64,000 nt of DNA, from assembly GCF_000208745.1 (NCBI RefSeq), contig NC_030854.1, positions 38,160,111-38,224,110 of the forward strand, written 5' to 3'. Shown piece by piece: positions 1 to 10,418 of this stretch. Position 1 is the stretch's first letter. Every line of letters starts with the position of its first letter. Both the position numbers and the translations under genes were made by a program. The notes beneath the pieces were generated by a model, which did no database searches, was not told where the DNA came from, and was given only the letters and a program-made list of their open reading frames with translations. Origin of the DNA: Theobroma cacao (lineage: Eukaryota; Streptophyta; Magnoliopsida; Malvales; Malvaceae).

Positions 1-229
1 GTTTGTTACAACAACTGCTAAAATTTTGAGCTAATACAGGTCAACATTGTGCCCATGGTTTTGTTAGCTTGCATTCCCATTTAAACGAGTAAGCGAAAAA
101 ATACTGGTTTTTGCCCTAGACTGTATATTTGATTGATACAATACGCTAACTTGGAAACATTCTCACTCAGCGGACTGTACAACGTGTTTGACCTTTTTCC
201 CGTAAACCATGTTTGACTGCATTTATCTC

Positions 230-236
230 TATATAT
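230..236 (+). promoter_or_regulatory. TATA box of the RING-H2 gene
   Basis: A TATATAT run lies about 80 bases before the chosen ATG at 313. A short out-of-frame upstream ATG (258, 13 codons) lies between them. Position and sequence suit a core promoter; no transcript evidence is available. Confidence 0.45.
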
Positions 237-312
237 CAACAGCTTCTTTGCAGCAAAATGCTTCAAATTGCCTTCTGGATCGCCATTGCTTCCCACTAAT
301 TTCTCAGAAGCT

Positions 313-1029
313 ATGTCATCAACTCCCGTTTGTTACTTAACTTCTTGCCAGGCTTGGGACGCCTACTTGCAGTACCCAGAAGACAGCTTCTGGCCATCTA
401 GGATGCTGGAGATTAACGTTAAGGCAACGTTCGTTGCCTGCGAGAAAACCCAGGGAGGAGGAGGAAAGAAACTGCTTGACGACGTCCAGCTAGGCGGGAG
501 GAGGGTCGTCGTGCAGGAAGAGTCCCACGGGTTAATACTCGACCAGTTGCTGAACAACGTGGTGGGTAAAGACTGGCACGGCACCAACATTTGGGACGTG
601 TTCGACTCCATGCAAATCCCCATCCAACGTCCCGTGCTAGACGAAATCGTCGGCTGTGCCCTCGCCATGGCGGCTAATGAATGTTACGAGAACTGTAAGG
701 TTTTGAGAATGCGGGTGGAGATCGAGACGTTGGTTGATGATGATGACCAGCTGATGAATTTTGAGGAAGATCAGGATGTTTACTCTATCGACGTCGAGGA
801 GGATGATTTCTGGGAGACGGTGGAGGCGTTCAGGACGCTGAGGAAAGTGGTGGTGGCTGAGGATAATCCGCCTGAGAATTTATGTTCGATTTGTTTGGGC
901 GAGTTCTTGGTGGGTTCGGATATTAGTGCTACGCCTTGCTCCCATGTTTTCCATGATCGTTGCATCAGAGCTTGGCTGAAGAGATGTAATAAAAAATTCT
1001 GTCCCAATTGTGTTACCATTTTGGCCTAG
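313..1029 (+). CDS. RING-H2 finger protein, probable E3 ubiquitin ligase
   Basis: Intronless gene of 238 residues. The start at 313 is the first in-frame ATG; the open frame reaches back to 268 but without an ATG. The C-terminus (about residues 191-233) is a RING-H2 finger: CSIC, then CSH, VFH, DRC, and finally CPNC, with WLKR between ligands six and seven. Such fingers bind two zinc ions and recruit E2 enzymes, so ubiquitin ligation is the inferred role. The 190 residues before it contain an acidic stretch but no membrane segment or named domain that I recognise, so the substrate is unknown. Small intronless RING-H2 genes of this layout are numerous in eudicots. The stop is followed immediately by LINE-derived sequence. 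Confidence 0.85.
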   Translation: MSSTPVCYLTSCQAWDAYLQYPEDSFWPSRMLEINVKATFVACEKTQGGGGKKLLDDVQLGGRRVVVQEESHGLILDQLLNNVVGKDWHGTNIWDVFDSMQIPIQRPVLDEIVGCALAMAANECYENCKVLRMRVEIETLVDDDDQLMNFEEDQDVYSIDVEEDDFWETVEAFRTLRKVVVAEDNPPENLCSICLGEFLVGSDISATPCSHVFHDRCIRAWLKRCNKKFCPNCVTILA

Positions 1030-1044
1030 GTTTGTTCAAGTGGT

Positions 1045-1790
1045 AACTGGAAGATAAATCATATTCCCTCGAAGGATAAGGATATGGCGGATGCACTTGC
1101 TAAAGCTGGGGTATTTAGACATCAAGATTGTTGCAGGTATTCAATGAAGGAATGGGATAATCCAGGCGAAACTTGCTTGCTCCTTGGTGTAATTTTGCTT
1201 GCTGGATTACGCAGGAAATCTCTCACGTGCAAATGAAAGTGCTTACTGCTCTAGCTGGTCCTGGTGAACTAGGAGTGGCTGGATTAAAAGCTTTTTGAGC
1301 TAATTTTGTACCTGTTTAGGCTAGCCCTTATGCTTATAGTTACATGCTGGTACTGTAGCTAGTTGCTGTTTCTCTTTTGAGTAATTTTTGTTGTAGTTAA
1401 AGGTACTAGGCAAGGCTGAACGGGAGGTGGCTGCCATGATGATAGCCATGTGTTTTGGCTGCAAGCTGGCAATGGGGATGCAGCTGGTCACGGGTTTATG
1501 TCAGGCTGATGAGAAGAGTGTACGCTTGTGATTTGGTTCACTGTGTTGTATGGGATTTGCTCAGATGGGATGGTACGGGTGCAGAGCCGTGCTTTTAATA
1601 ACACCACATCTGATTGAAGCTGTGGCAGGTGAGGTTATCAAGTAATTGAAAGCCTGGCCTGCATGTAATCTGGGGCTGCAGCCAGGAACTGATCTGGGTC
1701 TGGTATGCTGCAATTTCGTGCTTGGCAGTGGACATGGCATGTCTTTAAGGCTAAAGACTTGTTCTGGCAGTCTGTACCTACCATGTCTTT
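1045..1790 (+). mobile_element. LINE 3' remnant: RNase H C-terminus plus 3' UTR
   Basis: From about 1048 one frame reads an RNase H end typical of plant L1 elements: W-K-I-N-H-I-P, then MADALAKAG, ending at a TGA near 1234. The following roughly 550 bases are G- and T-rich, unlike the surrounding AT-rich DNA, and end in an A-rich run after 1790, as LINE 3' UTRs do. No reverse transcriptase precedes it, so this is a 5'-truncated copy lying right behind the RING gene. The RNase H reading is clear; the 3' limit is approximate. Confidence 0.6.
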
Positions 1791-2970
1791 AAAAAAAATA
1801 TTTTATAAACATGTGAAATTTATGTGTACATACTGATCAATCATATACCATAATTTCAAATTTAAAAACTTTATCCAAACGTATAAAATAATAATTTTTT
1901 GTTATATATAAATATAATTTTTTAAAAAAACTCTTAAATTATTTTAAAATTTTTAAATAAATATTTATTCTTTTATTACATGCAATTAAGTTTTTATGTT
2001 TTTATTTTAAATTTAATAAGCTTTATATGATTAACGGTTGATTAATTATTGTTAATCTTTTACTTTTAAAATAAAATTTTAAAAATTTAATTAAATATAA
2101 CAAAAATTAAAAATTTATTTGAATATTTTTGAATAGTTTAAAGATTTTATAAAATATTGTTCTTATATAATTGTAAGAAATTAGACTTAAGCATTCAACC
2201 TGTAAAATGATTAGTCAACTAATAGTGATTAGATGATTGTAACTATTGATTTAATTACTCTTAATAAAAAGAGGTTAGCTTACCTTTTTTTTCATGTTTT
2301 TACAATTAGTAGTATTAATTTTTTCTTCAAGATTGACTTTAGACGCAAAACCTTTCGTTTAGCTCAATTTGTTATTATCTACCTTAACATGTACATAATT
2401 AATAATCAAACCCGAAATCGACCACACCTTAAATTTAACTTAAATTCTAGATCAACAAGAGACATGATTGAATTAAGTCCAATTATCCTAGTTAAAAAAA
2501 ATATTTCATAAATACGGCTACTATAATATAAAATATTTAATATTATACTTGAGTATTTGATTTATTAATTAACGTATTATTTTCTTGTTAAAAAAATAAA
2601 ATTTAAATCTCCTTCTCTTAATTTAAAAAAAAAAAGTTTAATATTAGGTGAAACCGAGTGAAGTACATTTCTAATTAGATTGAGAATGTTAAATATAAAA
2701 TTCAAGATCTCTTGTTCAATCATATTTTTAAAAATATTAATTATATGATAGACGAGATTGTAAAAATAAAAGTTACTTGAATTAACAAGTTTTACACTTT
2801 TTTGTGATAAATTTATTTTATCTAATTACCATGTACTCTCTGCCTTTCAGAAAATAAATTACCGCCCAAATTTCCTCAGTCTACTAATCAGTAATTTCCC
2901 AGCTTATTTTTGATGACCAATAAAATTCAATGGTAGAAAACATTGGTGCGGAAGTTTCTGGAACTCTCTT
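1791..2970. other. AT-rich intergenic stretch
   Basis: Almost entirely A/T with many homopolymer runs. The only open frame (2233-2511) has AT-driven composition and no recognisable domain. I see no gene or defined repeat here; the last part is the KIN-1 promoter. Confidence 0.6.
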
Positions 2971-2971
2971 C

Positions 2972-2979
2972 TTTCCCGC
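2972..2979 (+). promoter_or_regulatory. E2F-type site upstream of KIN-1
   Basis: TTTCCCGC matches the consensus bound by plant E2F/DP factors. It sits just before the TATA-like box at 2998. E2F sites in proximal promoters often mark cell-cycle genes, which would fit a kinesin. One 8-base match can be chance. Confidence 0.4.
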
Positions 2980-2997
2980 CAAAGATTTTTCACGTAC

Positions 2998-3004
2998 TAT
3001 AAAA
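2998..3004 (+). promoter_or_regulatory. TATA box of KIN-1
   Basis: TATAAAA within ctataaaagcg, about 580 bases before the ATG at 3584. This implies a long 5' UTR; it may contain an intron (a gttag donor-like site lies near 3055), which I could not resolve. Confidence 0.45.
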
Positions 3005-3583
3005 GCGAAAAACGGAAAGCGTTTACTTCTTTCAGCTGAAAAAACAAAGATCGGTTAGTCTCTCTAATCTTTCTTTCTCTGCCTGTTTGGCTGGCTAGAA
3101 AATTTAAGAAGATAATACACAATTCAAATATTTGAATTTCGAAAATTTTTGTTTTCTCCTTTGTTAACCATTGAACGAAAGAAAATGTTGTTGAGAGTCA
3201 GTTTTATTTTGGATTAACTTCTTCGAATGAAATGTTGATTTCTTAGTGAAATTCTTTTAGCTTTTGAACTTTGAGTAATTCCTTTCTCTCTCGGACCAGA
3301 AATTTTGAAGTTCTGCTCAAATTATTTGCTGTTGTTCGTTTCATTTTGGAAGATTATTGTTAAAAGTTTTTCATAAAGAATTCGAAATCTTGTTTGGATA
3401 CCGAGAAACCTGAAAAAGAAACAGTCATTCCAAATCCTTTTAACTCCGTTAAAACGAAAATTCTCATTTCTCGGAGTCGGACCGAACAGACACTAAAATC
3501 CTCTCCGTTACGCTTAAACAGACCATTTAAAACCTTTCCATTGATTAATTTTGTCGCAGATTCGAATCAAATTTCAAGGAGAA

Positions 3584-6500
3584 ATGTCGAATGTAACTGT
3601 CTGCGTACGCTTCAGGCCTTTGAGCTCGAAGGAGAAAAGAGATCACGGCGATGACATCTGCATTGAAAGCTTGGACTCCGAAACCTTCACCATCAAGGTA
3701 CTTGAATTTATCTTAATTTCATTTTAAACTCTGATTTCTTGTTGCTTTTACAATATTATTTATTGTTTCATCAAAAATTTCAAAAAATAAATGATAAAAA
3801 CTTAAGAAGCTACCAGTTTAGTGATTTGAGTTTGTATATGATAGGATGAGAAGGAAGAAGGCTTTACGTTTAGCTTTGATAAGGTGTTCTATGAGAAATC
3901 CAAGCAAGCTGATGTTTATGAGTTTCTTGTTCTACCTATCGTTCGAGGTAAACCTGTTTATTGATTAGTTTCTGCATTTTTCATGATTCGATCCACTGTT
4001 TTTTATTTATTTCCTTTTCATTTTTGAAACAGGTGCTGTCGATGCTACAAATGGAACAATCATTGTGTATGGACAGGCAAGCTATTTCGTTGATCGTTTC
4101 ATACTACCTTCAATCCTAAGAATCTTGCTTATGTGTGTTATTAGTACATTCCAATTGAGTGATCCCTCTGTTCACTAAATACCGCGGTTAAGGATTTTGT
4201 ATAGTTGATTTGTTTGGATTATTTCGTTTTAAATTTTGTTTAATATTATTTACTCCTTTGTTGAGGATCAATAAAGAACTTAATGGTGAGAAATGCTTTG
4301 CACATCCCTTCAAATCATTAGGCTAAAAGACCTTTAAAGTTGATAGTTTAAGTTACTAATTTTCCTTTCGTTGTTGTAAATTCTAGTAGATAGTATTAAT
4401 GTAACACATTGTCTTCACCTTTTTGATTGCTTGTTGATTTAATTTATGGATAGCTTTAATTCTATCTCTTTGATTGTCGTTCTTTTTCTTTTGGTGACAG
4501 ACTGGGGCAGGGAAGACATACAGTATGGAGGTGATATGATAAATTTATATATTTAGTCCAGTTAGTTAAAGTAATGAATAAATCGAATTTCATTGATGAT
4601 GATATTTACCTCATTTTCAGGGACCAAACATCTTGGAATCTGATGAACAGAAGAAAGGGATACTTCCGAGAGTAGTAGATGGATTGTTTGCATGTATTAG
4701 ATCTTCTGATGAGTCGGTCAAGCACACAATCAAGTTGTCAGTGGTATGGAAACATATTATATTTGTTTAGAGCCTAACTGTGCTTGCTGTTCAACTACTA
4801 ATGCTGTGTAATTCATGAACTTTTGTTGCTCTTGTCTATAGGTAGAGATCTATATGGAGAAAGTCAGGTATGTATCACCGTAAATGCTATTTGTTGTTGA
4901 ATTGGGAATGGTGATTCTCTTGTAGATATTTCTGATTGGCCTTTTTGTAACACATGATATTCAAAAGCTTAGGTTAATGAAATATTATAAGATGTGCTTT
5001 CCTAGCTCTTTTGGTATGAAATCTACATGCATGTCTTATCCTCAGGGACCTTTTTGATTTATCAAAGGACAATATTCAGATTAAGGAGAGTAGAACACAA
5101 GGAATATTGTTATCCGGAGCAACAGAGGTAAGCTATTTCTTGCAGAAATTCTAATTGCATTAGTAGAGCACAAGGAATATTGTATCACCTTAGGTGCTAA
5201 ATTTCCTTTCCAGTACTGCAAATTACAGATGTATCATATTGGAACTATACTTTGCATCCCAAAAATGTTGAAACTTTTTTTTTGTTGTTTGCCTCTTTCC
5301 TTTCTGAAAGCTTTTATTTATACATAAATGTCTCCCCAGATCTCTCTGTTGGACCCTGCCGAAGCATTACAAAGCCTATCTGTAAGATGAAGAGTTGTTA
5401 GAGCTTTTTATTACTTGTTTCATTCATACAAATATTGTTTCATTCATACAAATATTGTTTCTGATATTGGACTGAAATTTTAGAGTGGGATAGCTAACAG
5501 AGCAATTGGAGAGACCCGTATCCTTTTTTATTTCCTGTTTTTATATCTTTTTATTAATTTCTGAATCAAACAAAAGTAAAACTTCAGTTACAGAATGTAC
5601 AATCATCACCTTTCCTTTTGAAAAACTTGTCTTCAGAATTTGTTTTAGAACTTAAACATAGATAGAAATGAACATGGCAAGCAGCAGGAGTCATTGTGTT
5701 TACTTGTTCACGCTCAACCAAGAGTCAACCACTGAGAAGAGGTATAGCTTATCCTTACTACGTTCAAGGCTTTGAATGAGTTGATCTTTAAATTTCGCAA
5801 TGTGGTCAGGGTGAAATCTGGAAAATTAATTCTTGTGGACCTGGCGGGGTCAGAGAAAGTAGAGAAAACCGGGGCAGAAGGAAGAGTTCTTGAAGAAGCT
5901 AAAACCATCAACAAGTCTCTCTCAGCATTAGGTAACGTGATAAATGCACTGACATGTGGTTCACCAGCCAAAGCAAACCACATTCCTTATCGTGATTCCA
6001 AGCTCACTCGAATCTTGCAAGATGCTCTTGTTAGTTCTCTGCCTCCTAAGTCCACCTCTCTGTATTGTCATCCAATTCCAATCAGTTTGATGATCTATTG
6101 GTTTTCATATTAAATTTGCAGGGGGGAAGCTCTCGCACTGCATTACTTTGTTGTTGCTCACCAAGTACTTTCAATGCATCAGAAAGCCTGTCTACTCTTC
6201 GTTTTGGTGCAAGGTTCATGAACCTGAAATCTAACCTCTGATGGACCATGCTTTTATACCTGTTTTAACCCAAGGTTTAAGCATTAGGGAAAGCCTAATT
6301 TCATCCTTTTCAATGTTTCAAAGAGAAAAGGGCATTATTATCTTGTCAATAAAAATGCTGACTTCAGTTCTCTTTGTAGAAAAGTACTTTTTTAAAACAA
6401 AAAGAAAAGGATTCAACCTTTGTTTAAAAACCACAAACTTCAAGATGAATACCATTAGTTATATGGATAGAAGATGACTATCTAACAATTGATATCCTTG

Positions 6501-7406
6501 AAATTTTGAATGCTGGCATCAACCAATCCTTTCATTCAACTTCTTGGGTATAACTTTCATGGCAGGGCAAAGCATATAAAGGCCTCAGCAATTGTTAAGG
6601 GCAATGAAGAGAAATATCTTAAGAAGAATGGAGCTTGTTCTGCAACTAGAGATGAGTCGTTTGATATAATTCTCAAAAAGGTTAGTTTTATGTTCTGACA
6701 TCCTGTAGATGAAATATTCATGTCACTTTCTAAGATGGTTTCTACTTGTTTAGATGAGTGAGAGACTCGATGCTGAAGATGTGGAGTTACTTGAGGAATT
6801 ATTCATTCAGGCAGGACTATTTATCGATTTTGGTTCAACAGAAGACTTGGAATCAGCTTATCAAGATGTTGCTCAACAAACCATTTCTTCTTTAATACAA
6901 GCCGTGCAAGAGCTCAAATTTACTGTTGAGATGGTAATAATTTTCACTAAATATTTATTGTCTTTTACTAGAGAGTAGGGAGAAAAATGAAAAAGGTATA
7001 AAAGTAGAATGGTGTTCTTTATTAAATTTATATGCCCTCTTTTAACTCTCGTGATGATAGCATCTGGCTCTAAAATGAAAAAAGAAAGAAAAATCTAAAT
7101 CACTTTTGCATTTGATTGGAACATTCAGTGAGTTATGCTCTAGTTCTTGCCCAAAGTATTAGAACAATCAGAATACAACATTGATAATATGATCAAGGAA
7201 AGACTTGCATTTGTTTAGTTTTGACGTCGTTTCTCACGTAATAGCTGAGCCTACCATCTTCGCAGCTTCAGAGAGAGAACAAGGCTCTCAAGGAAAGACT
7301 TGCAGCTGCTGAACAGCTTGATGCTTTGCGTGGAGAAAATGCAGGTTTTCTTCATAAGATTCTAGGCTTTCTCGGCTCCTTTTATCCAACGAGTTGTATA
7401 ATTTAG
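3584..7406 (+). CDS. KIN1: Kinesin motor protein KIN-1
   Basis: Microtubule motor related to kinesin-1 heavy chain. Fifteen exons: 3584-3697, 3845-3947, 4033-4076, 4501-4530, 4621-4743, 4842-4867, 5046-5127, 5340-5381, 5484-5517, 5666-5741, 5810-6029, 6122-6213, 6566-6680, 6754-6933, 7266-7406. They join in frame to 473 residues; from memory the Arabidopsis protein is about 470. Visible motifs: P-loop GQTGAGKT (86-93), switch I NMASSRSH (202-209), switch II DLAGSE (235-240), then a short neck/coiled tail and a hydrophobic C-terminus. There is no long stalk or cargo domain. The third intron starts with GC rather than GT. Known role of the family in Arabidopsis: gametophyte development. The final exon could instead splice on at 7341, but reading through to TAG gives the family length. 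Confidence 0.88.
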
Positions 7407-8550
7407 CTATTAGCATCCAGGACTTACTTACGAACCGATATCTGAACCCTTTTCCTTGGTCGCTGATTTCTTGGGTTGTAAGTTTTTGGTATAACAGCAT
7501 CAGGATTTAATGCCATACTTCATATTCCATGCTAAAGCTTCTCGTAGGATCCTAATGCGCTTGTGGATTGCATTATAAGACAATTTCACTGCTTATATTA
7601 AGTACAATTATTGCATGTGTACGACGACTGATGGGCATTGCATACTAAAATCTTACTGTTGCTCCATTAGTTGTTGAAATTGAATTGTCATGCTAATATG
7701 CTATTGAATTGGTGCGTCTCTATACAGAATAATACATTTCTGCATAGTTCTCTATGGCTGCGTTGGAACTCCTGGCAAGAGCTAAGATAAGTCCAATCCT
7801 CTTCTTGGAATTCCTGTGGTAAGATAAGATCACAACCCGTGAAATCGTGCTGCTGTGAAACTGCCAACATTTTGTTTTGAGTCAGCCAACGGGACCCAGC
7901 TTTGAAAGGTGTGAAGAAGGCCCACGGGGGGGGTTAAAGGTGTCAGAAGGTTTTTTAATACCTGTCGAACTGTGCAATGGGTGATATTGTTTGGGGTGGT
8001 AAGTCTCGGGCTAGATGGTCGTGTACATCTTCGAGAGGTAAAAAGAACTTGGCAAACCCATGGAACAAGTCTGGGGTCCGACCTTTTTTGTTAGAGGGTA
8101 TGAGAGGAGGATGACCCCTCGATTGCCCCAAAGGCAAAACAAAGCTGTTTTGCTGATCAAGAATATTGGAGCTAGAGGTATAAGAAAAGTAATGGAGTAC
8201 AAACGTGGATAAAACAGGAGTCCAAGTAAAAATGCTTTATGCCACCCGTGGAAGGGAAATTCATCACTTTTGCTTGCAGAATAATGTTGCTCATTTCCCT
8301 GCCACATGCTTTCCCCGAAACAACCTCAGGATTGCACTGAAATTAAAATTATAGTCTTAAAGCACAATGATCCCTGTACTTTGTATGTTTCCAAGTGCTC
8401 ACGGGGGTCTGTTTTAGAACAATGCTTTTTTGTCCTTTGCTTGACATAAGACAGCAGGATTACAGGAATGAAAGCAAAACCTGGGCAGCAAAAACTTTGC
8501 TTTTTGACTCTTCCCCCCCACTTGGCTTCAAAGCAAACTCTTCCCATTGC
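7407..8550. other. KIN-1 3' flank and unassigned intergenic DNA
   Basis: The first 200-300 bases should be KIN-1 3' UTR. From about 7900 to 8330 composition becomes more GC-rich, with a run of G at 7925. Minus-strand open frames at 7955-8307 have no recognisable domain. It may be old transposon sequence, but nothing diagnostic is visible. Confidence 0.4.
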
Positions 8551-8553
8551 CCA

Positions 8554-8559
8554 TATAAA
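8554..8559 (+). promoter_or_regulatory. TATA box of upstream GDSL first exon
   Basis: TATAAA in catataaac, 97 bases before the ATG at 8651. It suggests that the upstream first exon has, or had, its own promoter. Confidence 0.45.
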
Positions 8560-8650
8560 CAATCAAAAAACCAGTTTTCTCTCCTCATCATTGCAAACCT
8601 TGTCTCGGTGCTTGTTAGTTTTGGGCCAACAAGGTTATCACTCCCGAACC

Positions 8651-8885
8651 ATGGCTAACATCACCTCTGTTATCCAAATCATAACCTTGTTTGCCATCGT
8701 TTTCTCTACAGCAAGCTCTGTTGACTTCAATTTCCCGGCTGTTTTCAACTTTGGTGATTCAAACTCTGACACGGGTGAACTTGTTGCTGCGCTTGGGGAC
8801 TTCCTGGAACTCCCCAATGGCCAGGCTTACTTCAAGGCTCCAACAGGGAGATTTTGTGATGGCCGGCTCATCATTGATTTCCTAA
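8651..8885 (+). CDS. GDSL esterase/lipase, upstream first exon (1A): alternative exon or truncated tandem copy
   Basis: Encodes a signal peptide (hydrophobic residues about 5-22) and GDSL block I, with FNFGDSNSDTG carrying the nucleophile Ser, up to RLIIDFL. It ends at a good donor (a|gtaaat) in the same phase as the downstream first exon at 10419-10656. No second exon follows before 10419. It could therefore splice to the shared exon 2 at 10895, where CTA+A|TG gives Leu-Met, or be the stump of a tandem duplicate. Its reading frame and donor are undamaged, which favours retained use. Unspliced, the frame stops at 8929. Confidence 0.6.
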
Positions 8886-9479
8886 GTAAATGCTCTCATC
8901 CCAACTTTTTAAGCTATATTCATATATAAATTATGCTTTACATTGCATTTAGATTTCCATGTTCATGGAGGCAGTCCCTTTCATATATATTCAATTAGTC
9001 CCATGGTCATGTGGTCTTAACCAAGAAAAAAAAAGGGAGCATTTTTAACTTCTTGGAAGAATTTCTAAAGTACCTTTTCTAAATATGGGGTTCAATTTCC
9101 ATGTCTGTGGCATACTTTTTACTGTTTTTGGGTAATTCTTCAATACAAATTAGTCAGCCTAGTCACATGGTAACTGGTAAATGGAGTTGATGCTTTTGAA
9201 TAAAGATTTATAGGAGCAAAGCTGATCTCTTATGCTATACACAATTTTCAAAAGTTTGTTAGTATTTTTTAGGGTTCTTTTAAAAAATTTCCTTAGTATA
9301 TAAAGTGTTTTTAAAATTAATTTTTTTATTAATTTTAATTAATTTTAGTCAAAGAAAAATTTAATTTTAGAATTAAAAATTTTTTTAATGAAATCGACTC
9401 ATATGCGTTGGTTTATGCTTTATACTGATTCATATCCTTTGAGTTTTTTTTGTTAGATTATTATTTCTTATCAGAAAAA

Positions 9480-9635
9480 AAAATTTTTAAACATTTGGAG
9501 CATTTTGGAATGATTTTTGATACACGAAATAAACATTTGAGCGTTTTGAGTATTTTTATATTTTTTGAAGTGATTTTTGATACATGAAGAAAACGTTTGA
9601 GCATTTTGAGCATTTTCAATATGGTGTATTGTTTG
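9480..9635 (+). repeat. Dispersed repeat copy with gagcattttgag motif
   Basis: Contains units such as aaacgtttgagcattttgag and aagtgatttttgatacatga in two or three imperfect copies. The same string occurs in reverse complement at about 21350-21495, which identifies a dispersed repeat family. Confidence 0.65.
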
Positions 9636-9659
9636 AAATTGTTAATTTTGTTAATAAAA

Positions 9660-9965
9660 TTCAGTAGTTTTTAGGTATTACGTAACCGGTTTTTGAGTAT
9701 TATGTGACTAGATTTTAGGTATTATGTTATTAATTTTTACAAATTTTGTGATTGATTTTTAAGTATTACATGACTAGTTGATATGGCATTACGTGACTGG
9801 TAAGTAAAGCATTACTTTGATTGATTAGTAAAGTATTACGTGATTGATTTTTAGGTAATTAAAAATAAAAAATGTAATGATTAAGTCATACAATGTCTAA
9901 AAACTAGTATCGTAATATTTAAAAATCAGTGACACAATGTCTAAAAACTAATAATGTAATATTTA
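9660..9965. repeat. Degenerate minisatellite with internal inversion
   Basis: Roughly 22-27 base units of the type agtttttaggtattacgtga occur about eight times in plus sense up to about 9860. They then reappear inverted (e.g. aatgtctaaaaactagta) up to about 9965. This forms a large imperfect palindrome around 9870. It could be a MITE built from the repeat. Confidence 0.55.
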
Positions 9966-10418
9966 ATAACTAATTGATTGGTTTGCTCGCAGTCAGATTT
10001 AAATTACTAAAATCATATAGTGTTTTAATTTATAAATATATCTAATTAATTTTAACTCTTTATTTTTGAGGTTTAATGAATAAAATTTTTTTATAAGTAA
10101 AATTATTATCCATCAAATTCTTAACAATAATTGCATTATCATTCATTTGTGGTGATTATTGGACAAAAAGTTAAAAAAGTATGGGAGCATGTGAGAATAG
10201 GGCATTCCAACTAGAATACAAAAAGAAGTGCGCTTTGTTTTTGGTGCTCGTTTTGGCTATTTTTTTGCTTACCACAATTGAAAGCAAACTCCCAACGGCT
10301 GGGACACATACAACCTACCAAACCAATTATTATTTATAGTTGGCAACAAACATAAAAAAAAGACATAAAAAAAGTGTAAGCTACAAGCCCTTGTGATCCT
10401 GCTGTGGTGCTGGCAACC

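Larger units (their letters stand above)
8930..10330. other. Repeat-rich intergenic or intronic stretch
   Basis: AT-rich DNA between the two GDSL first exons. It includes a block of gagcattttga-type repeats (about 9480-9630) and a degenerate 20-25 base repeat (about 9660-9965), both listed separately. No coding signal seen. If exon 1A is used, this is intron. Confidence 0.5.

Noticed and set aside
363..1019. Minus-strand open frames antisense to the RING gene
   Set aside because: Shadows of the plus-strand RING-H2 frame; no domain of their own.
2233..2511. 92-codon open frame in AT-rich DNA
   Set aside because: Composition driven by A/T runs; no domain and no plausible promoter.
3394..3654. 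86-codon open frame at the KIN-1 5' end
   Set aside because: Lies in the leader and overlaps exon 1 in another frame; no ATG at its start.
7955..8307. Overlapping minus-strand open frames
   Set aside because: No recognisable motif; composition suggests old repeat DNA but I could not show it.
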